The translations under genes and the position numbers were made by a program. From Candidatus Gallionella acididurans (GTDB taxonomy: Bacteria; Pseudomonadota; Gammaproteobacteria; Burkholderiales; Gallionellaceae): a DNA stretch of 64,000 bases. The stretch covers positions 1 through 64,000 of the forward strand of contig LSLI01000007.1 in NCBI GenBank assembly GCA_001577345.1, in the 5' to 3' direction. The notes beneath the pieces were generated by a model. It was not told the DNA's origin and searched no databases. It worked only from the letters and a program-made list of their open reading frames with translations. This document shows positions 1 to 9,082 of this stretch, in pieces (position 1 is the first letter of the stretch; every line of letters starts with the position of its first letter).

Positions 1-133
1 CGACAAGGTGCACATCAATTTTACCCGACCCGATAACGGCGACATCTGCTTCGAATGCACCGTGTCCGGCAACAAGGTATTATCCGGCACTTCAAGTATG
101 CGCCACGTATCCGCCGGGGAATCACCATTGTGA
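1..133 (+). CDS. Hot-dog 3-hydroxyacyl-ACP dehydratase of the aryl polyene cluster (3' end only)
   Basis: Only the last 43 codons are in the window, reading in frame 2 from the left edge to a TGA at 131-133. The visible peptide contains KVHINFTRPDNGD and CTVSGNKVLS, which fit the terminal beta-strands of FabA/FabZ-like hot-dog dehydratases found in aryl polyene clusters (ApeI type). Its stop overlaps the GTG start of the next gene by 4 nt, so the two genes are probably translationally coupled. The assignment rests on a short peptide plus context. A thioesterase of the same fold is the main alternative. Confidence 0.5.
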   Translation, partial: DKVHINFTRPDNGDICFECTVSGNKVLSGTSSMRHVSAGESPL

Positions 134-1017
134 GCCAGGAGTGGACCACCCGTCCCGAGCGCAGCAATGTTCTCGTCATCCGTTTTATCGTATGGTTTGC
201 ACTTGCCGCGGGACGATACGCGTCACGCGCCCTGCTTTTCCCGATTTGCCTTTACTTCATCATCGTTTCCGCAAAGGCGCGTGCCGCCTCCCGTGATTAC
301 TTGAATCGGGCATTGCAGCGTCGCGCCAATCTGCGGGATATTTTCCGGCATTACTTTTTCTTTGCATCGACCATTCTCGACCGGATATTTCTGCTCGACG
401 GACGAAACGAATTATTCGAAATTCATGTGCAAGGGAAGGAGTTCTTAAAAGAAGCCATCTCCGGTGACCGCGGCTGCCTTCTTATCGGTGCCCATATGGG
501 CAGCTTCGAAATTTTGCATACTGTCAGCCTCGACCATGGATACGCTGAAACCAGCATGGCCATGTATCAGGAAAACGCACGCAAACTGAACACCGTCCTC
601 GGGAGCATCAATCCCCGGCGCAACCCGTCCGTGATCTCCCTTGGAAAAATCGACTCCATGCTGAAAATTCGCGAGGCGCTTGATGATGGCGAAACTGTCG
701 GCATGCTGGCGGATCGTGCCGTATCGGGGGAAAAGATGATCCGCTGCAATTTCCTGGGTGGGACAGCTGAATTCCCCTCCGGCCCGTTTCGTCTTGCGGC
801 GATCCTCGACCGCCCTATCATCCTGATGTTTGGCCTGTATCAGGGCGGGAACCGTTATAATGTTTACCTGGAGCGCCTGACCAGACTGCCGCCCGGGCAG
901 AATCCGGGACGCGATGAAGAAATAGAACAATCCGTAAAACAATTCGCCGGGCGGCTGGAACATTACTGCATCTTATCCCCCTATAACTGGTTTAATTTCT
1001 ATGATATCTGGAAATAA
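130..1017 (+). CDS. LpxL/HtrB-like lysophospholipid acyltransferase (aryl polyene cluster)
   Basis: This is a 295-aa inner-membrane acyltransferase of the lipid A lauroyl/myristoyl transferase family. An N-terminal hydrophobic anchor (about residues 15-45) is followed by the HMGSFE motif, the His-x4-Glu catalytic signature, and an ADRAVSGE segment typical of the family. An upstream ATG at 55 is possible, but the GTG at 130 overlaps the preceding stop as GTGA, and the hydrophobic N-terminus follows it directly, so I chose GTG. Homologues sit in aryl polyene clusters, where they are thought to attach the polyene acyl chain to a lipid or sugar carrier. The precise acceptor is not visible from sequence. 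Confidence 0.85.
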   Translation: MSQEWTTRPERSNVLVIRFIVWFALAAGRYASRALLFPICLYFIIVSAKARAASRDYLNRALQRRANLRDIFRHYFFFASTILDRIFLLDGRNELFEIHVQGKEFLKEAISGDRGCLLIGAHMGSFEILHTVSLDHGYAETSMAMYQENARKLNTVLGSINPRRNPSVISLGKIDSMLKIREALDDGETVGMLADRAVSGEKMIRCNFLGGTAEFPSGPFRLAAILDRPIILMFGLYQGGNRYNVYLERLTRLPPGQNPGRDEEIEQSVKQFAGRLEHYCILSPYNWFNFYDIWK

Positions 1018-1135
1018 TCCCGACTTGATTTTGCCAGCCCAAGCCACCGTACACGCACGAATCACGCATGGCGTAAAAACACCCTCTCCGGCAAGCTGCA
1101 ACAAACCCGGTGCGTATCCAAGGAAATGGGGAGGG

Positions 1136-1762
1136 TTGGATGACTTCCTTCCGGCTGACAACCGGCCGCGCCCGTTTTTCTGGGTGTTTCTGGCAGTTTT
1201 TTTCGGCCTGGCGTTCCAACCGGGTTACGCAGCCGAACCGGAAAGCGATACATGGAACATCAATGCGCTGATGCACGGGCTTGCCCAGGTAAAGCACTCC
1301 AAGGCCACCTTTGTCGAACACAAATATTTGAGCATACTGAAAACCCCGCTGAAATATTCCGGAACACTCACCTACAGCGCCCCGGGACATCTTGAAAAAC
1401 TCACGCTGCTTCCCAAACCGGAAAGCCTGATACTGGATCAGGATATTCTTGTAGTGCAACGCGGCGAGCCCGTCCAGAAACGCACCCTGTCCTTGCAGGA
1501 CTACCCGGCGATCTGGGCATTCGTCGAAAGTTTTCGCTCCACGCTGGCGGGAGACATAGCCACTCTCGACCGCTTTTACAAGGTATCCATGGAAGGCCAG
1601 CCGAATCAATGGCTGCTCATCCTGCGGCCGATCGATCCGAAGATGAAAAACCTGGTCAGCGAAATCCGCATCACTGGCAGCCTTGCGCAAATCGGCACCA
1701 TCGAGATCCGCGAACCGGGCGGTGACTATTCGGTAATGAACATCAGCAAGGATGATTCGTGA
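1136..1762 (+). CDS. LolA-like periplasmic lipoprotein/lipid carrier (aryl polyene cluster)
   Basis: A 208-aa exported protein of the LolA fold. A hydrophobic signal sequence (FFWVFLAVFFGLAF) is followed by a likely signal peptidase site near GYAA, then a beta-rich domain with LKYSGTLTYSAPGHLEKLT, a LolA hallmark. The longest reading starts at ATG 1001 inside the upstream gene, but that would put 60 extra residues before the signal peptide. TTG 1136, with AAGGA about 11 nt upstream, gives a normal LolA length, so I prefer it without certainty. The stop overlaps the GTG of the MMPL gene. LolA paralogues are regular members of aryl polyene clusters and probably chaperone the lipid-like product across the periplasm with the MMPL exporter. 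Confidence 0.75.
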   Translation: MDDFLPADNRPRPFFWVFLAVFFGLAFQPGYAAEPESDTWNINALMHGLAQVKHSKATFVEHKYLSILKTPLKYSGTLTYSAPGHLEKLTLLPKPESLILDQDILVVQRGEPVQKRTLSLQDYPAIWAFVESFRSTLAGDIATLDRFYKVSMEGQPNQWLLILRPIDPKMKNLVSEIRITGSLAQIGTIEIREPGGDYSVMNISKDDS

Positions 1763-4113
1763 AGCGTTTCAGCCGGTCCCTGTTTAGCCGGCATGCCGCT
1801 GTTGCGGCCTGGGTATTTTTCCTGGCGCTGTGCATTTTCGTTGTCAGCAGAGTTCAGGTCGGCGCCGACCTCAGCGCATTCCTGCCGCGCACACCAACCC
1901 CGGCGCAACAGTTGCTCAGCGAACAATTGCGTGACGGCGTTTTTTCCCGGCTGATCCTGATCGGCATTGAAGGGGGCACGCCGGATGCCTTGAGTGCAGC
2001 CAGCAAACAGCTCGCGCAGCAATTGCGCAATGAAAAACAGTTCTCGCTGGTCAATAATGGCGATGAAAGCAGCGTTGCCAAAGACCAGTCTTTCCTGCTT
2101 GAAAACCGCTACCTTCTGAGCTCCGCAGTCACCCCCGAACATTTCACTCCCGGCGGACTGCATGCAGAACTCGAGAATTCACTGCAGTTGCTGGGCTCCC
2201 CTGCCGGATTCATGGTCAAACAACTCATTCCCCGCGACCCCAGCGGGGAACTGCTGCATCTGCTTGAAGGATTTTCCGGCCAGAGCCAGCCATCTGCGCA
2301 TAATGGTGTGTGGGTATCGCATGACGGCAGGCGCGCGTTGCTGCTCGCACAAACCAGGGCGCCCGGATTTGACATTGATGCCCAGCAAAAAACCATCGCG
2401 CTGATTAATACCCGTTTTGCCGACATTGCACGCGGCGCGAAATTTTCCGGCTTGCGTCTGGTGCTGAGCGGTCCCGGCGTGTTTTCGGTGCATGCGCGAG
2501 ACCATATCAAGGATGTCGCATTCATTTTTTCCATCATCACTTCGATTCTTGTCAGCATCCTGCTGTTGCTGGTCTATCGTTCCTGGCGCGTGCTCGCCTT
2601 GTCGCTGCTTCCCGTGGCCAGCGGTGCACTGGCGGGCATCGCGGCAGTCAGCGTGGGTTACGGTGTGGTTTACGGAGTAACGCTGGGATTTGGCATCACA
2701 CTGATCGGTGAAGCGGTGGACTACGCGATCTTTTTCTTCACCCGCCTTGCTCCCGGCAAACCGCCAAACATGGCGCTCGACAGGATTTGGCCCACCCTGC
2801 GCCTGGGCGTAATGACCACGATCTGCGGTTTCAGCCCGATGTTCCTGGCGAATTTTCCGGGCTTCGCGCAATTGGGGCTGTTCTCGGTAGTAGGCCTGAT
2901 CGTAGCCGTGCTGGTCACCCGCTGGGTGCTGCCCAGCCTGGTACCAGACAATTTTTCCACCATTACACCCGCACGTCTTTCCGCCCGGCTGATGGATCTG
3001 ATACGGCAAGCTCCGCGGCTGCGCCCTGTGGTATTGACAGCAGTACTGGTCGCGGTTCTGTCCATCGTTTTCCACCGCGGGCCGGCGTGGAGCGACAGCC
3101 TCTCCAGTCTCAGTCCGTTGCTGGAGGAGGACAAGCGCCTGGACGAATCGTTGCGGCATGATATAGGCGCGCCGGATGTGGGCTATATGGTGATCGTCGG
3201 CGGCAATAGCCGCGAGGATGCGCTGGTGAACAGTGAAGCGTTGGGCGCCCGGCTTGATGTCCTGGTCAGCAGCCATGCCTTGTCCGGTTACGATACACCC
3301 GCCCGCTACCTGCCGAGCGACAAGGCGCAGCGCGCCCGACTGGCCGCATTGCCCGCAGCGGAAAAGTTGCAGGCCAACCTGAGGCAGTCACTCGCCGGCC
3401 TGCCGTTCCGCGCGAACCTGTTCGCGCCCTTCCTCAGCGATGTCGCCAACGCCCGCAAGCATCCGCTGCTTACACCCGATGATTTGCGCGGTACCAACCT
3501 CGGACTCCAGACTGAAAGCTTACTGGTTCAGCGCGGCAACGGCTGGGCAGCCATCCTGCCGCTGCGGGGCGTGACCGATATCACGACTGTACAGCGCGCA
3601 ATCACCCGGCAGGGTGGGAACATCGTATTGCTGGACTTGCAGCGCGAAAGCAATCTGCTCTACCAGACCTACGTTGATGAAGCCATAAAATTATCCAGTT
3701 TCGGCGCCCTGGCGATCATACTGCTGCTGCTGATCAACCTGCGCTCGGTGCGCCGCGTGGCAATGGTGTTGCTGCCATTGGCCGCCGCGGTAATCATCAC
3801 CACGGCCATTGTGCTGGCCAGCGGCCAGAAGCTGCTGATCTTCCACCTGATCGGCTTGCTGCTGGCGGTTGCGGTGGGTTCCAACTACTCGCTGTTCTTT
3901 GATCGCGAAAGTTATTCCGGACAGGATGACGACAGCAACCGGCGCACCATGCTGTCGCTGCTGGTTGCCAACATCTCAACCAGCATCGCATTCGGCATGC
4001 TGGGATTTTCCGGCGTCCCGCTGCTGGCAGCGATAGGCGAGACAGTAGCGTTGGGTGCGTTCCTGAGCCTGCTGTTCTCCGCCGTCCTGATGGGGCAAAA
4101 AGCGGTCCGCTGA
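1759..4113 (+). CDS. MMPL/RND-family exporter (aryl polyene cluster)
   Basis: A 784-aa inner-membrane transporter with the two-fold RND layout. TM1 (about residues 12-32) is followed by a large periplasmic loop and a first membrane bundle at about 255-395 containing GEAVDYAIFF, the MMPL Asp-Tyr motif. A second periplasmic loop and a second bundle from about 635 to the end complete the repeat. The GTG start overlaps the stop of the LolA-like gene (GTGA), so coupling is likely. Aryl polyene and related lipid-pigment loci carry such proteins as exporters acting with the LolA-like carrier. It is the last gene of this plus-strand run. A short GC-rich dyad at 4119-4133 follows but lacks a T-tract. 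Confidence 0.9.
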   Translation: MKRFSRSLFSRHAAVAAWVFFLALCIFVVSRVQVGADLSAFLPRTPTPAQQLLSEQLRDGVFSRLILIGIEGGTPDALSAASKQLAQQLRNEKQFSLVNNGDESSVAKDQSFLLENRYLLSSAVTPEHFTPGGLHAELENSLQLLGSPAGFMVKQLIPRDPSGELLHLLEGFSGQSQPSAHNGVWVSHDGRRALLLAQTRAPGFDIDAQQKTIALINTRFADIARGAKFSGLRLVLSGPGVFSVHARDHIKDVAFIFSIITSILVSILLLLVYRSWRVLALSLLPVASGALAGIAAVSVGYGVVYGVTLGFGITLIGEAVDYAIFFFTRLAPGKPPNMALDRIWPTLRLGVMTTICGFSPMFLANFPGFAQLGLFSVVGLIVAVLVTRWVLPSLVPDNFSTITPARLSARLMDLIRQAPRLRPVVLTAVLVAVLSIVFHRGPAWSDSLSSLSPLLEEDKRLDESLRHDIGAPDVGYMVIVGGNSREDALVNSEALGARLDVLVSSHALSGYDTPARYLPSDKAQRARLAALPAAEKLQANLRQSLAGLPFRANLFAPFLSDVANARKHPLLTPDDLRGTNLGLQTESLLVQRGNGWAAILPLRGVTDITTVQRAITRQGGNIVLLDLQRESNLLYQTYVDEAIKLSSFGALAIILLLLINLRSVRRVAMVLLPLAAAVIITTAIVLASGQKLLIFHLIGLLLAVAVGSNYSLFFDRESYSGQDDDSNRRTMLSLLVANISTSIAFGMLGFSGVPLLAAIGETVALGAFLSLLFSAVLMGQKAVR

Positions 4114-4215
4114 AACCGCCGGACCCGGTCCGGTACAGGAATAACATATGAATATGTCAGCGATAATTTCGCCGGCACGGCCAACCTTCAAACCGGGGCC
4201 TGGCCTTAAACGGAA

Positions 4216-5478
4216 TTATTCCTGCGCAGCGACGGAGCGGAACGCAAGCACCGCATTGCTGCCGCCGAAGGCGAATGAATTGGACAATGCTGCCCGTATC
4301 GGCACATTGCTCCTTCCCAGCCCCAGAACATGATCCACTCCCGCACAATCCGCCCCGATTTCAGTCACATTGGCGGTGGGAGGGGCAGCCTGACGGTAGA
4401 GCGCAAGAGCGGTAATTAGCGCCTCCATCGCGCCGGCCGCCCCCAATGAATGGCCGTGCATGGATTTCGTGGAGCTCACCGCCAGTTTGCCGGCATGCCC
4501 GCCGAACACGGATTTTATCGATTGAATCTCGATGGCATCTCCCTCGACGGTCGATGTACCGTGGGCATTCACATAGTCAATTTCATCGGGATGCAAACCG
4601 CCGTCTTGCAGCGCCGCAACGATGGCGCGCGACTGGCCCGCGCTGTCCGGCCGGGCTATATGGGTTCGATCACAGGTATTGCCATAACCTACGATCTCGG
4701 CATAAATGCGGGCTCCGCGGGCGCGCGCGTGATCCCAATTCTCTATCACCAGTGCGGCGGCGCCTTCTGCCAGGGTAAGCCCGGAGCGGTTTTTGGAAAA
4801 CGGGCGGGTGGCACGGTAAGCTGTCGCCTCATCCCCGTCTGACAAGACCCGCATCGCCTGCCAGGCACGTATGACGCCGTAGGACAATGGTGCCTCGGAG
4901 CCTCCCGCGAGCATCAGATTGATCCTGCCCTCGCGTATCAACCTAAAGGCATCGCCGATCGCTATCGACGAGGAAGCACAGGCTACCGTGCTGGTGACAC
5001 ACGGCCCCCCCAGCCCCAGCTGTATCGCAATATGGGATGCGGCCGAGTTGTTCATTGCCAGCACAACCGACAGGGGGGAAACTTTCTCCTTGTTTTCGAA
5101 ATAAAGTGTCTGGTAACCGCGTTCGATGGTCAACGATCCGCCGGAGCCGGTTCCCCAGCTCACCCCGTAATCATCCCGGTTGGCGGGTTTGGCAAGGCCG
5201 CTGTCCTGCCATGCGGACAAGGCGGAGGCCACCGCAAAATGGCTGAACCGGTCCATGGCATTCGCCAACGGCGGCCCCAGGGTCTCAATCGGATTGAAAT
5301 GGCTGCATGCGACCAGCGGCAATGCCAATGGCCGCGGGCTGTTGCCCAGGGTGTGATAACGGATCGCGGATTCGCCGCGCATGATGCGGGAGAAAAAATC
5401 CGCCACATCCCCTTCCCCGTATGGGTTGATCAATCCCAGGCCTGTGATCGCTACACGATGTCTTTTCACAACCGGCAA
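4216..5478 (-). CDS. Beta-ketoacyl-ACP synthase (FabF/ApeR-like)
   Basis: A 420-aa condensing enzyme with a complete Cys-His-His triad: Cys167 in TVACASSS, His306 in NAHGTST and His343 in GHSLGAAG. It should catalyse decarboxylative Claisen condensation of malonyl-ACP onto the growing polyene. It lies 1 nt downstream of an ACP gene on the same strand, and a PAP2-family gene precedes both, giving a three-gene minus-strand unit inside a mostly plus-strand cluster. A second, different ketosynthase with its chain-length factor is at 9.2-11.3 kb. Aryl polyene systems use one ketosynthase with the chain-length factor for elongation and a second (ApeR-like) enzyme. Which role this one has is inferred from family resemblance only. 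Confidence 0.9.
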   Translation of the reverse strand: MPVVKRHRVAITGLGLINPYGEGDVADFFSRIMRGESAIRYHTLGNSPRPLALPLVACSHFNPIETLGPPLANAMDRFSHFAVASALSAWQDSGLAKPANRDDYGVSWGTGSGGSLTIERGYQTLYFENKEKVSPLSVVLAMNNSAASHIAIQLGLGGPCVTSTVACASSSIAIGDAFRLIREGRINLMLAGGSEAPLSYGVIRAWQAMRVLSDGDEATAYRATRPFSKNRSGLTLAEGAAALVIENWDHARARGARIYAEIVGYGNTCDRTHIARPDSAGQSRAIVAALQDGGLHPDEIDYVNAHGTSTVEGDAIEIQSIKSVFGGHAGKLAVSSTKSMHGHSLGAAGAMEALITALALYRQAAPPTANVTEIGADCAGVDHVLGLGRSNVPIRAALSNSFAFGGSNAVLAFRSVAAQE

Positions 5479-5479
5479 T

Positions 5480-5743
5480 TTATTTTATTGCCTGGCGGCT
5501 TCTGATTTCTTTTAATTGCTGGAGCAATTCGCCGACCGTCTTGGGTGGAGGGATATCCGTGGGCACGGATATGCCGGTCTTGTCCTCGAACTCGAACAGC
5601 AATTCGACCTGCATAAGAGAATCAATGCCCAAATCCGTCAAGGTTGCCTCGGGCACGATCTTCTCTGTTTGCGCGGGACCGATCCGGTCCTTGAGAAAAT
5701 TCCGTATCAACTCGAGGTCGTTTTTTTCGTTTTCGTGAGGCAT
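5480..5743 (-). CDS. Acyl carrier protein
   Basis: An 87-aa acyl carrier protein. The helix II motif LGIDSLMQVEL holds the phosphopantetheine attachment site at Ser42. A good ribosome binding site (AGGAGC, 8 nt before ATG) supports the start. It is immediately upstream of a ketosynthase gene on the same strand and is probably the dedicated carrier for polyene chain assembly, separate from the housekeeping fatty-acid ACP. Aryl polyene clusters usually have two ACPs. The second is not in this window and may lie left of position 1. Confidence 0.93.
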   Translation of the reverse strand: MPHENEKNDLELIRNFLKDRIGPAQTEKIVPEATLTDLGIDSLMQVELLFEFEDKTGISVPTDIPPPKTVGELLQQLKEIRSRQAIK

Positions 5744-5837
5744 AAACCAAAGCTCCTATAGTTTTTCTGAATCCGGCGTAGACAGGAAGTTTTTATTAAA
5801 AATCAAGGCATGATACTACATCATCCATATGCCCCCA

Positions 5838-6620
5838 TTATGACTCGCGCCGCGGCTCAATTTTCTCTGGAAGCCGGTTCCGGATTGGCCAAAATGATGG
5901 CCGGTTTAGCGACAGGGTCGCAGCCAGGGCACCCAGCACAATCCCGGCAAGCATATCAACCGCAACATGCTGCTTGGTCGCAAGAGTCGAGTATGCGATG
6001 CCCGCGCACCACAACCAGTTGGATATGCGCACCACACGCGGAGCACCCACCTCCAGCAACTGCCGGCCAAGCCAAGCCGCGGAGAAGACCGCTGTCGCCA
6101 CGTGGAGGGAGGGACACGCATTTCCGGCGGCATCCACGCCCTTGAGCATGGAAAAACCGTAGCTGTTTGCCCAATCAATATTTGCCGGAGGTACCGCGGT
6201 AGGCCACAACAGAAAACAGGCCAAACCCGCCAGGCACAGGCCACCAACAGCCCAGCCGTAATTGATCAATTCGCGCCGGGTCGAAAACAGCGCCGGGGGC
6301 AGGGATACATACAACCACAGCGACACATACAAAAATATCGAATAAGGATGGAACCCGACGGCGTTATCCAGTGCAGTGACCGGCATTACGGTCACCGCGA
6401 AAACAGGATGTTTCAGAAGGTAAATATAGCCGGTAAAAAAAACCAGCATAAAAAGCGTGATGCCGGATGTTTTAAGAAAAAAATGGCTGCGCATTCTGGC
6501 CAGAATTTGAATGTGCCACGGAACTGTCTGGCCGGGGAATTGATTGGGGAATATTTTCATGCTGGAAGGCAATGCATTCATTAAGCGCATCAATGGCGAT
6601 CTGTTGCCGATATATAGCAC
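5838..6620 (-). CDS. PAP2-family membrane phosphatase/transferase
   Basis: A 260-aa multi-spanning protein with about five or six hydrophobic segments. The PAP2 motifs are partly recognisable: CPSLHVAT matches the PSxH motif, and STLATKQHVAVD matches the third motif with catalytic His and Asp. The usual SR dipeptide is replaced by ST, a pattern seen in the AUR1/inositol-phosphorylceramide synthase branch. The canonical KxxxxxxRP motif is not obvious. It precedes the ACP and ketosynthase genes on the same strand, so it may act on a lipid-linked intermediate of the polyene. The start is uncertain: ATGs at 6620, 6587 and 6560 are in frame and none has a clear Shine-Dalgarno. Confidence 0.75.
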   Translation of the reverse strand: MLYIGNRSPLMRLMNALPSSMKIFPNQFPGQTVPWHIQILARMRSHFFLKTSGITLFMLVFFTGYIYLLKHPVFAVTVMPVTALDNAVGFHPYSIFLYVSLWLYVSLPPALFSTRRELINYGWAVGGLCLAGLACFLLWPTAVPPANIDWANSYGFSMLKGVDAAGNACPSLHVATAVFSAAWLGRQLLEVGAPRVVRISNWLWCAGIAYSTLATKQHVAVDMLAGIVLGALAATLSLNRPSFWPIRNRLPEKIEPRRES

Positions 6621-6821
6621 ATATCGGCCGAAATAATCCAGATGTCGTTACGCGGCCAGCATATCGCAGCTGCTGTTGCTACGGGAATATCCCCCGGGTT
6701 AGAATGCCCCGCAGCCCTTCCCTTCCTTGGCAGGCTGCCAATGCACCGGTTTGACGGTCAACCCGTTTGGCCCATGAAAAGAAGTCCATTACCTCATCGT
6801 AGTTCTTTGGGAGACAGCAAA

Positions 6822-7280
6822 ATGCACTGCAATAAAACATTCATACCGGCTGTTTGCCTGACTTTACTGATTGGCTGCGCCTCGCAACAAAAGACCGACA
6901 CGGCGCAAGTCCCGGCAAACGCAGCATCGGCCTCCGCTTCAACAGCTGCAACACCAAATGGGCGATTAGTGAAATCCAAGGATGGAACAATTGAAGGGGA
7001 AATCGTCGGCAAGCCGGCGCCCAAGAGCAAATTTGCCAAATTGCAAATCGGCATGAGCCCGGAGGAAGTCGTGAATTTGATCGGAAATCCTGACGCCACA
7101 GACAGCCATATAACCGGCAAGGGATTCATCCCGTTCCACTTTAGCGGGGATACGCAACGCCTTGAAACCTTTTACAAGCACGAGGGGCAGCTGACATTTT
7201 ACAACACCAACAACTTCATCTCTCCAAACGCGCTGATTAAAATCGAGGTTAACCCGAAAGCAACCGGAATATCGAAGTAG
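6822..7280 (+). CDS. Small lipoprotein with a BamE/SmpA-like domain
   Basis: A 152-aa protein with a lipoprotein signal peptide: positively charged start, hydrophobic core and lipobox LIGC (lipidated Cys at about residue 18). An Ala/Ser/Thr-rich linker follows, then a C-terminal domain with KLQIGMSPEEVVNLIGNPD, the helix-turn signature of SmpA/BamE (OmlA)-like proteins. GGGAGAC about 7 nt before ATG 6822 fixes the start. A longer frame to 6642 would bury the signal peptide. It probably anchors in a cell-envelope membrane. It is not the housekeeping BamE, judging by the linker, and its role in this locus is unknown. Confidence 0.75.
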   Translation: MHCNKTFIPAVCLTLLIGCASQQKTDTAQVPANAASASASTAATPNGRLVKSKDGTIEGEIVGKPAPKSKFAKLQIGMSPEEVVNLIGNPDATDSHITGKGFIPFHFSGDTQRLETFYKHEGQLTFYNTNNFISPNALIKIEVNPKATGISK

Positions 7281-7297
7281 CCCCGGCGACTCCGCGC

Positions 7298-7315
7298 GCC
7301 TCCCTGAAGGGAGGC
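7298..7315 (+). terminator. GC-rich hairpin after the lipoprotein gene
   Basis: A perfect 7-bp stem (GCCTCCC/GGGAGGC) with a TGAA loop starts 18 nt after the lipoprotein stop. No T-tract follows, so it is at best a weak or Rho-assisted transcript end. The rest of the 7281-7506 gap shows no recognisable element. Confidence 0.3.
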
Positions 7316-7506
7316 CGCATAACGCCCTGTCTTCACGCTATTGATGCTGCCATGGATCAACTCAATTAACCAAAACATGACGGGCCTGGAACAGCAACTG
7401 CTTGAGGGAAGGCCGATGACTTTTCCTTGCCTCGTGTTCAGGCCGGACTTTTGCAGCATGACGGCGCAAAACAGGCACACCCTCCTTACTGCAAAGTATA
7501 TTTGAA

Positions 7507-8388
7507 ATGCTTCCCGACGCACCCTCCAATCTTGCGACAAAGGCAGGGCATCAGACCGCTGAAAATATTGTTCAGTTACCGTTGTGGCGTGCCAGCCCCG
7601 TACTGCTACTCAGCACGCCTTTGCATTTGTTTTGCCTGGCGCTTGTCTTGCTAGTCCCCTCCTTGTGGCGATGGGCGCTAAGTGCCGTGATAGCGAATCA
7701 CGTCCTGATCCTGGCATCGGTAATCTTGTCGCCGCGGGGCCGCCTGCTCGGGCCGAACATGACACGCCTTCCACTAGCGGCCGCACAACGCGGTGAGGTG
7801 GCACTTACCTTTGATGACGGGCCGGATCCACTGGTCACGCCCCAAGTGCTTGATCTGCTCGACCGTTACGGAGCCAAGGCCAGCTTCTTCTGCATAGGCA
7901 ACAAAGTCCTGGCATACCCGGAGCTGACGCGTGAAATCATCCGGCGCGGACACAGCGTGGAAAACCATACCAACAGCCACCCCCATGCTTTTGCGCTGTT
8001 CGGACCGGCGGCCATGCGGCGGGAAATCGATTCGGCCCAAACAGCGATCTGCGAGACTACCGGCATCGCTCCGTCATTCTTTCGTGCGCCCATGGGTTTC
8101 CGCAACCCCCTGCTTGCACCGGTGGTTGCGCGCACCGGAATGCACTATATCAGCTGGACTCGGCGCGGTTATGACACCGTTGCGAAATCTGCCGAGCAGG
8201 TTTTGCAAAGGCTGCAGCGCGGCCTTGCGGCCGGCGACATATTGCTATTGCACGACGGCCGTTCGATCCGGACCCGCAATGATTCGCCGCTAATTCTCGA
8301 GGTGCTGCCGCGCTTGCTTGAACATCTCAGTACGCTCGACCTGAAACCCGTTGCACTGCAAACCGCCGGCCATGTCGGTAAATTTTAA
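7507..8388 (+). CDS. NodB-type polysaccharide deacetylase family protein
   Basis: A 293-aa protein with two N-terminal hydrophobic segments (about residues 30-80) and a NodB domain. The motifs are intact: TFDDGPD (metal and catalytic Asp), HTNSH (metal-binding His pair), FRAPMGF and LLLHDG. It should remove N- or O-acetyl groups from a sugar-containing substrate, anchored at the membrane. It overlaps the following methyltransferase gene by 17 nt and lies upstream of the ketosynthase block. Deacetylases of this kind occur in some aryl polyene clusters, fitting with a glycosylated product, but the substrate here is inferred. Confidence 0.85.
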   Translation: MLPDAPSNLATKAGHQTAENIVQLPLWRASPVLLLSTPLHLFCLALVLLVPSLWRWALSAVIANHVLILASVILSPRGRLLGPNMTRLPLAAAQRGEVALTFDDGPDPLVTPQVLDLLDRYGAKASFFCIGNKVLAYPELTREIIRRGHSVENHTNSHPHAFALFGPAAMRREIDSAQTAICETTGIAPSFFRAPMGFRNPLLAPVVARTGMHYISWTRRGYDTVAKSAEQVLQRLQRGLAAGDILLLHDGRSIRTRNDSPLILEVLPRLLEHLSTLDLKPVALQTAGHVGKF

Positions 8389-9082
8389 TGCTCTCGTTGA
8401 TGCCGCCACCCGGCCCTATGCCCGGGCCGGGCGTTATGCCTACCATTTCGTGCGCGGCAAATTGCGCCGCGATCCGGTGTTTCGCGCCATACTGAAAAAT
8501 GGCTGGTTGCCCGACGAAGGCCGATTGATAGATCTCGGCTGCGGCCTGGGCTTGCTATCGGCATTACTGGCCGAGGCACAAAAGCAGCATCAGGCCGGGA
8601 ACTGGGCCCCCGACTGGTCAACGCCCCCGCGGAACCTCGAATTTCAAGGCATAGAATTGCAGGGCTGGAAAGTTCAAGCAGCCAGGCAGGCTTTTGGCGA
8701 TAATAGCCCAATATGCCATGGCGATATTCGAACCGCTGAATTGCCCGACTGCTCGGCCGCCATCATCCTGGATGTTTTACTGTATTTGAATAATGCGGAG
8801 CAGCGCGAAATCCTGCAAAGAATAGTTCGCACCCTGCAGCCGGGCGGAACCCTGCTGTTGCGTGAGGGAAATGCTGCCGGTGGCCTGCGCCATTTCGTTA
8901 CAAGCACGGCCGAACATATCTGTTGCCTGTGGCGCGGTCAGGGGTGGCAAGATTTGCATTATCGAACCGAGACCCAATGGATAGCGCTGCTGGAAGAACT
9001 GGGATTTTCCGTTGATTCCCTGCCGATGAATCAGGGCACGCCGTTTTCCAACATATTATTCCACGCCACACGAATTACTTAA
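8372..9082 (+). CDS. Class I SAM-dependent methyltransferase (pigment cluster)
   Basis: A 237-aa protein with SAM-binding motif I (LIDLGCGLGLLSALL), an acidic motif II region and a motif IV-like segment AAIILDVLLYLNN, then the LQPGGTLLLREG post-motif. ATG 8372 is preferred over the upstream ATG 8351 because it gives a normal N-terminus, and it overlaps the deacetylase gene end by 17 nt. Position between the deacetylase and ketosynthase genes suggests it modifies the polyene or its sugar. Aryl polyene head groups are often methylated, but the target cannot be read from sequence. Confidence 0.8.
   Translation: MSVNFNALVDAATRPYARAGRYAYHFVRGKLRRDPVFRAILKNGWLPDEGRLIDLGCGLGLLSALLAEAQKQHQAGNWAPDWSTPPRNLEFQGIELQGWKVQAARQAFGDNSPICHGDIRTAELPDCSAAIILDVLLYLNNAEQREILQRIVRTLQPGGTLLLREGNAAGGLRHFVTSTAEHICCLWRGQGWQDLHYRTETQWIALLEELGFSVDSLPMNQGTPFSNILFHATRIT

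Noticed and set aside
4119-4133. Terminator after the MMPL gene
   Set aside because: The stem CCGGACC/GGTCCGG has a very short loop and no T-tract; not called.
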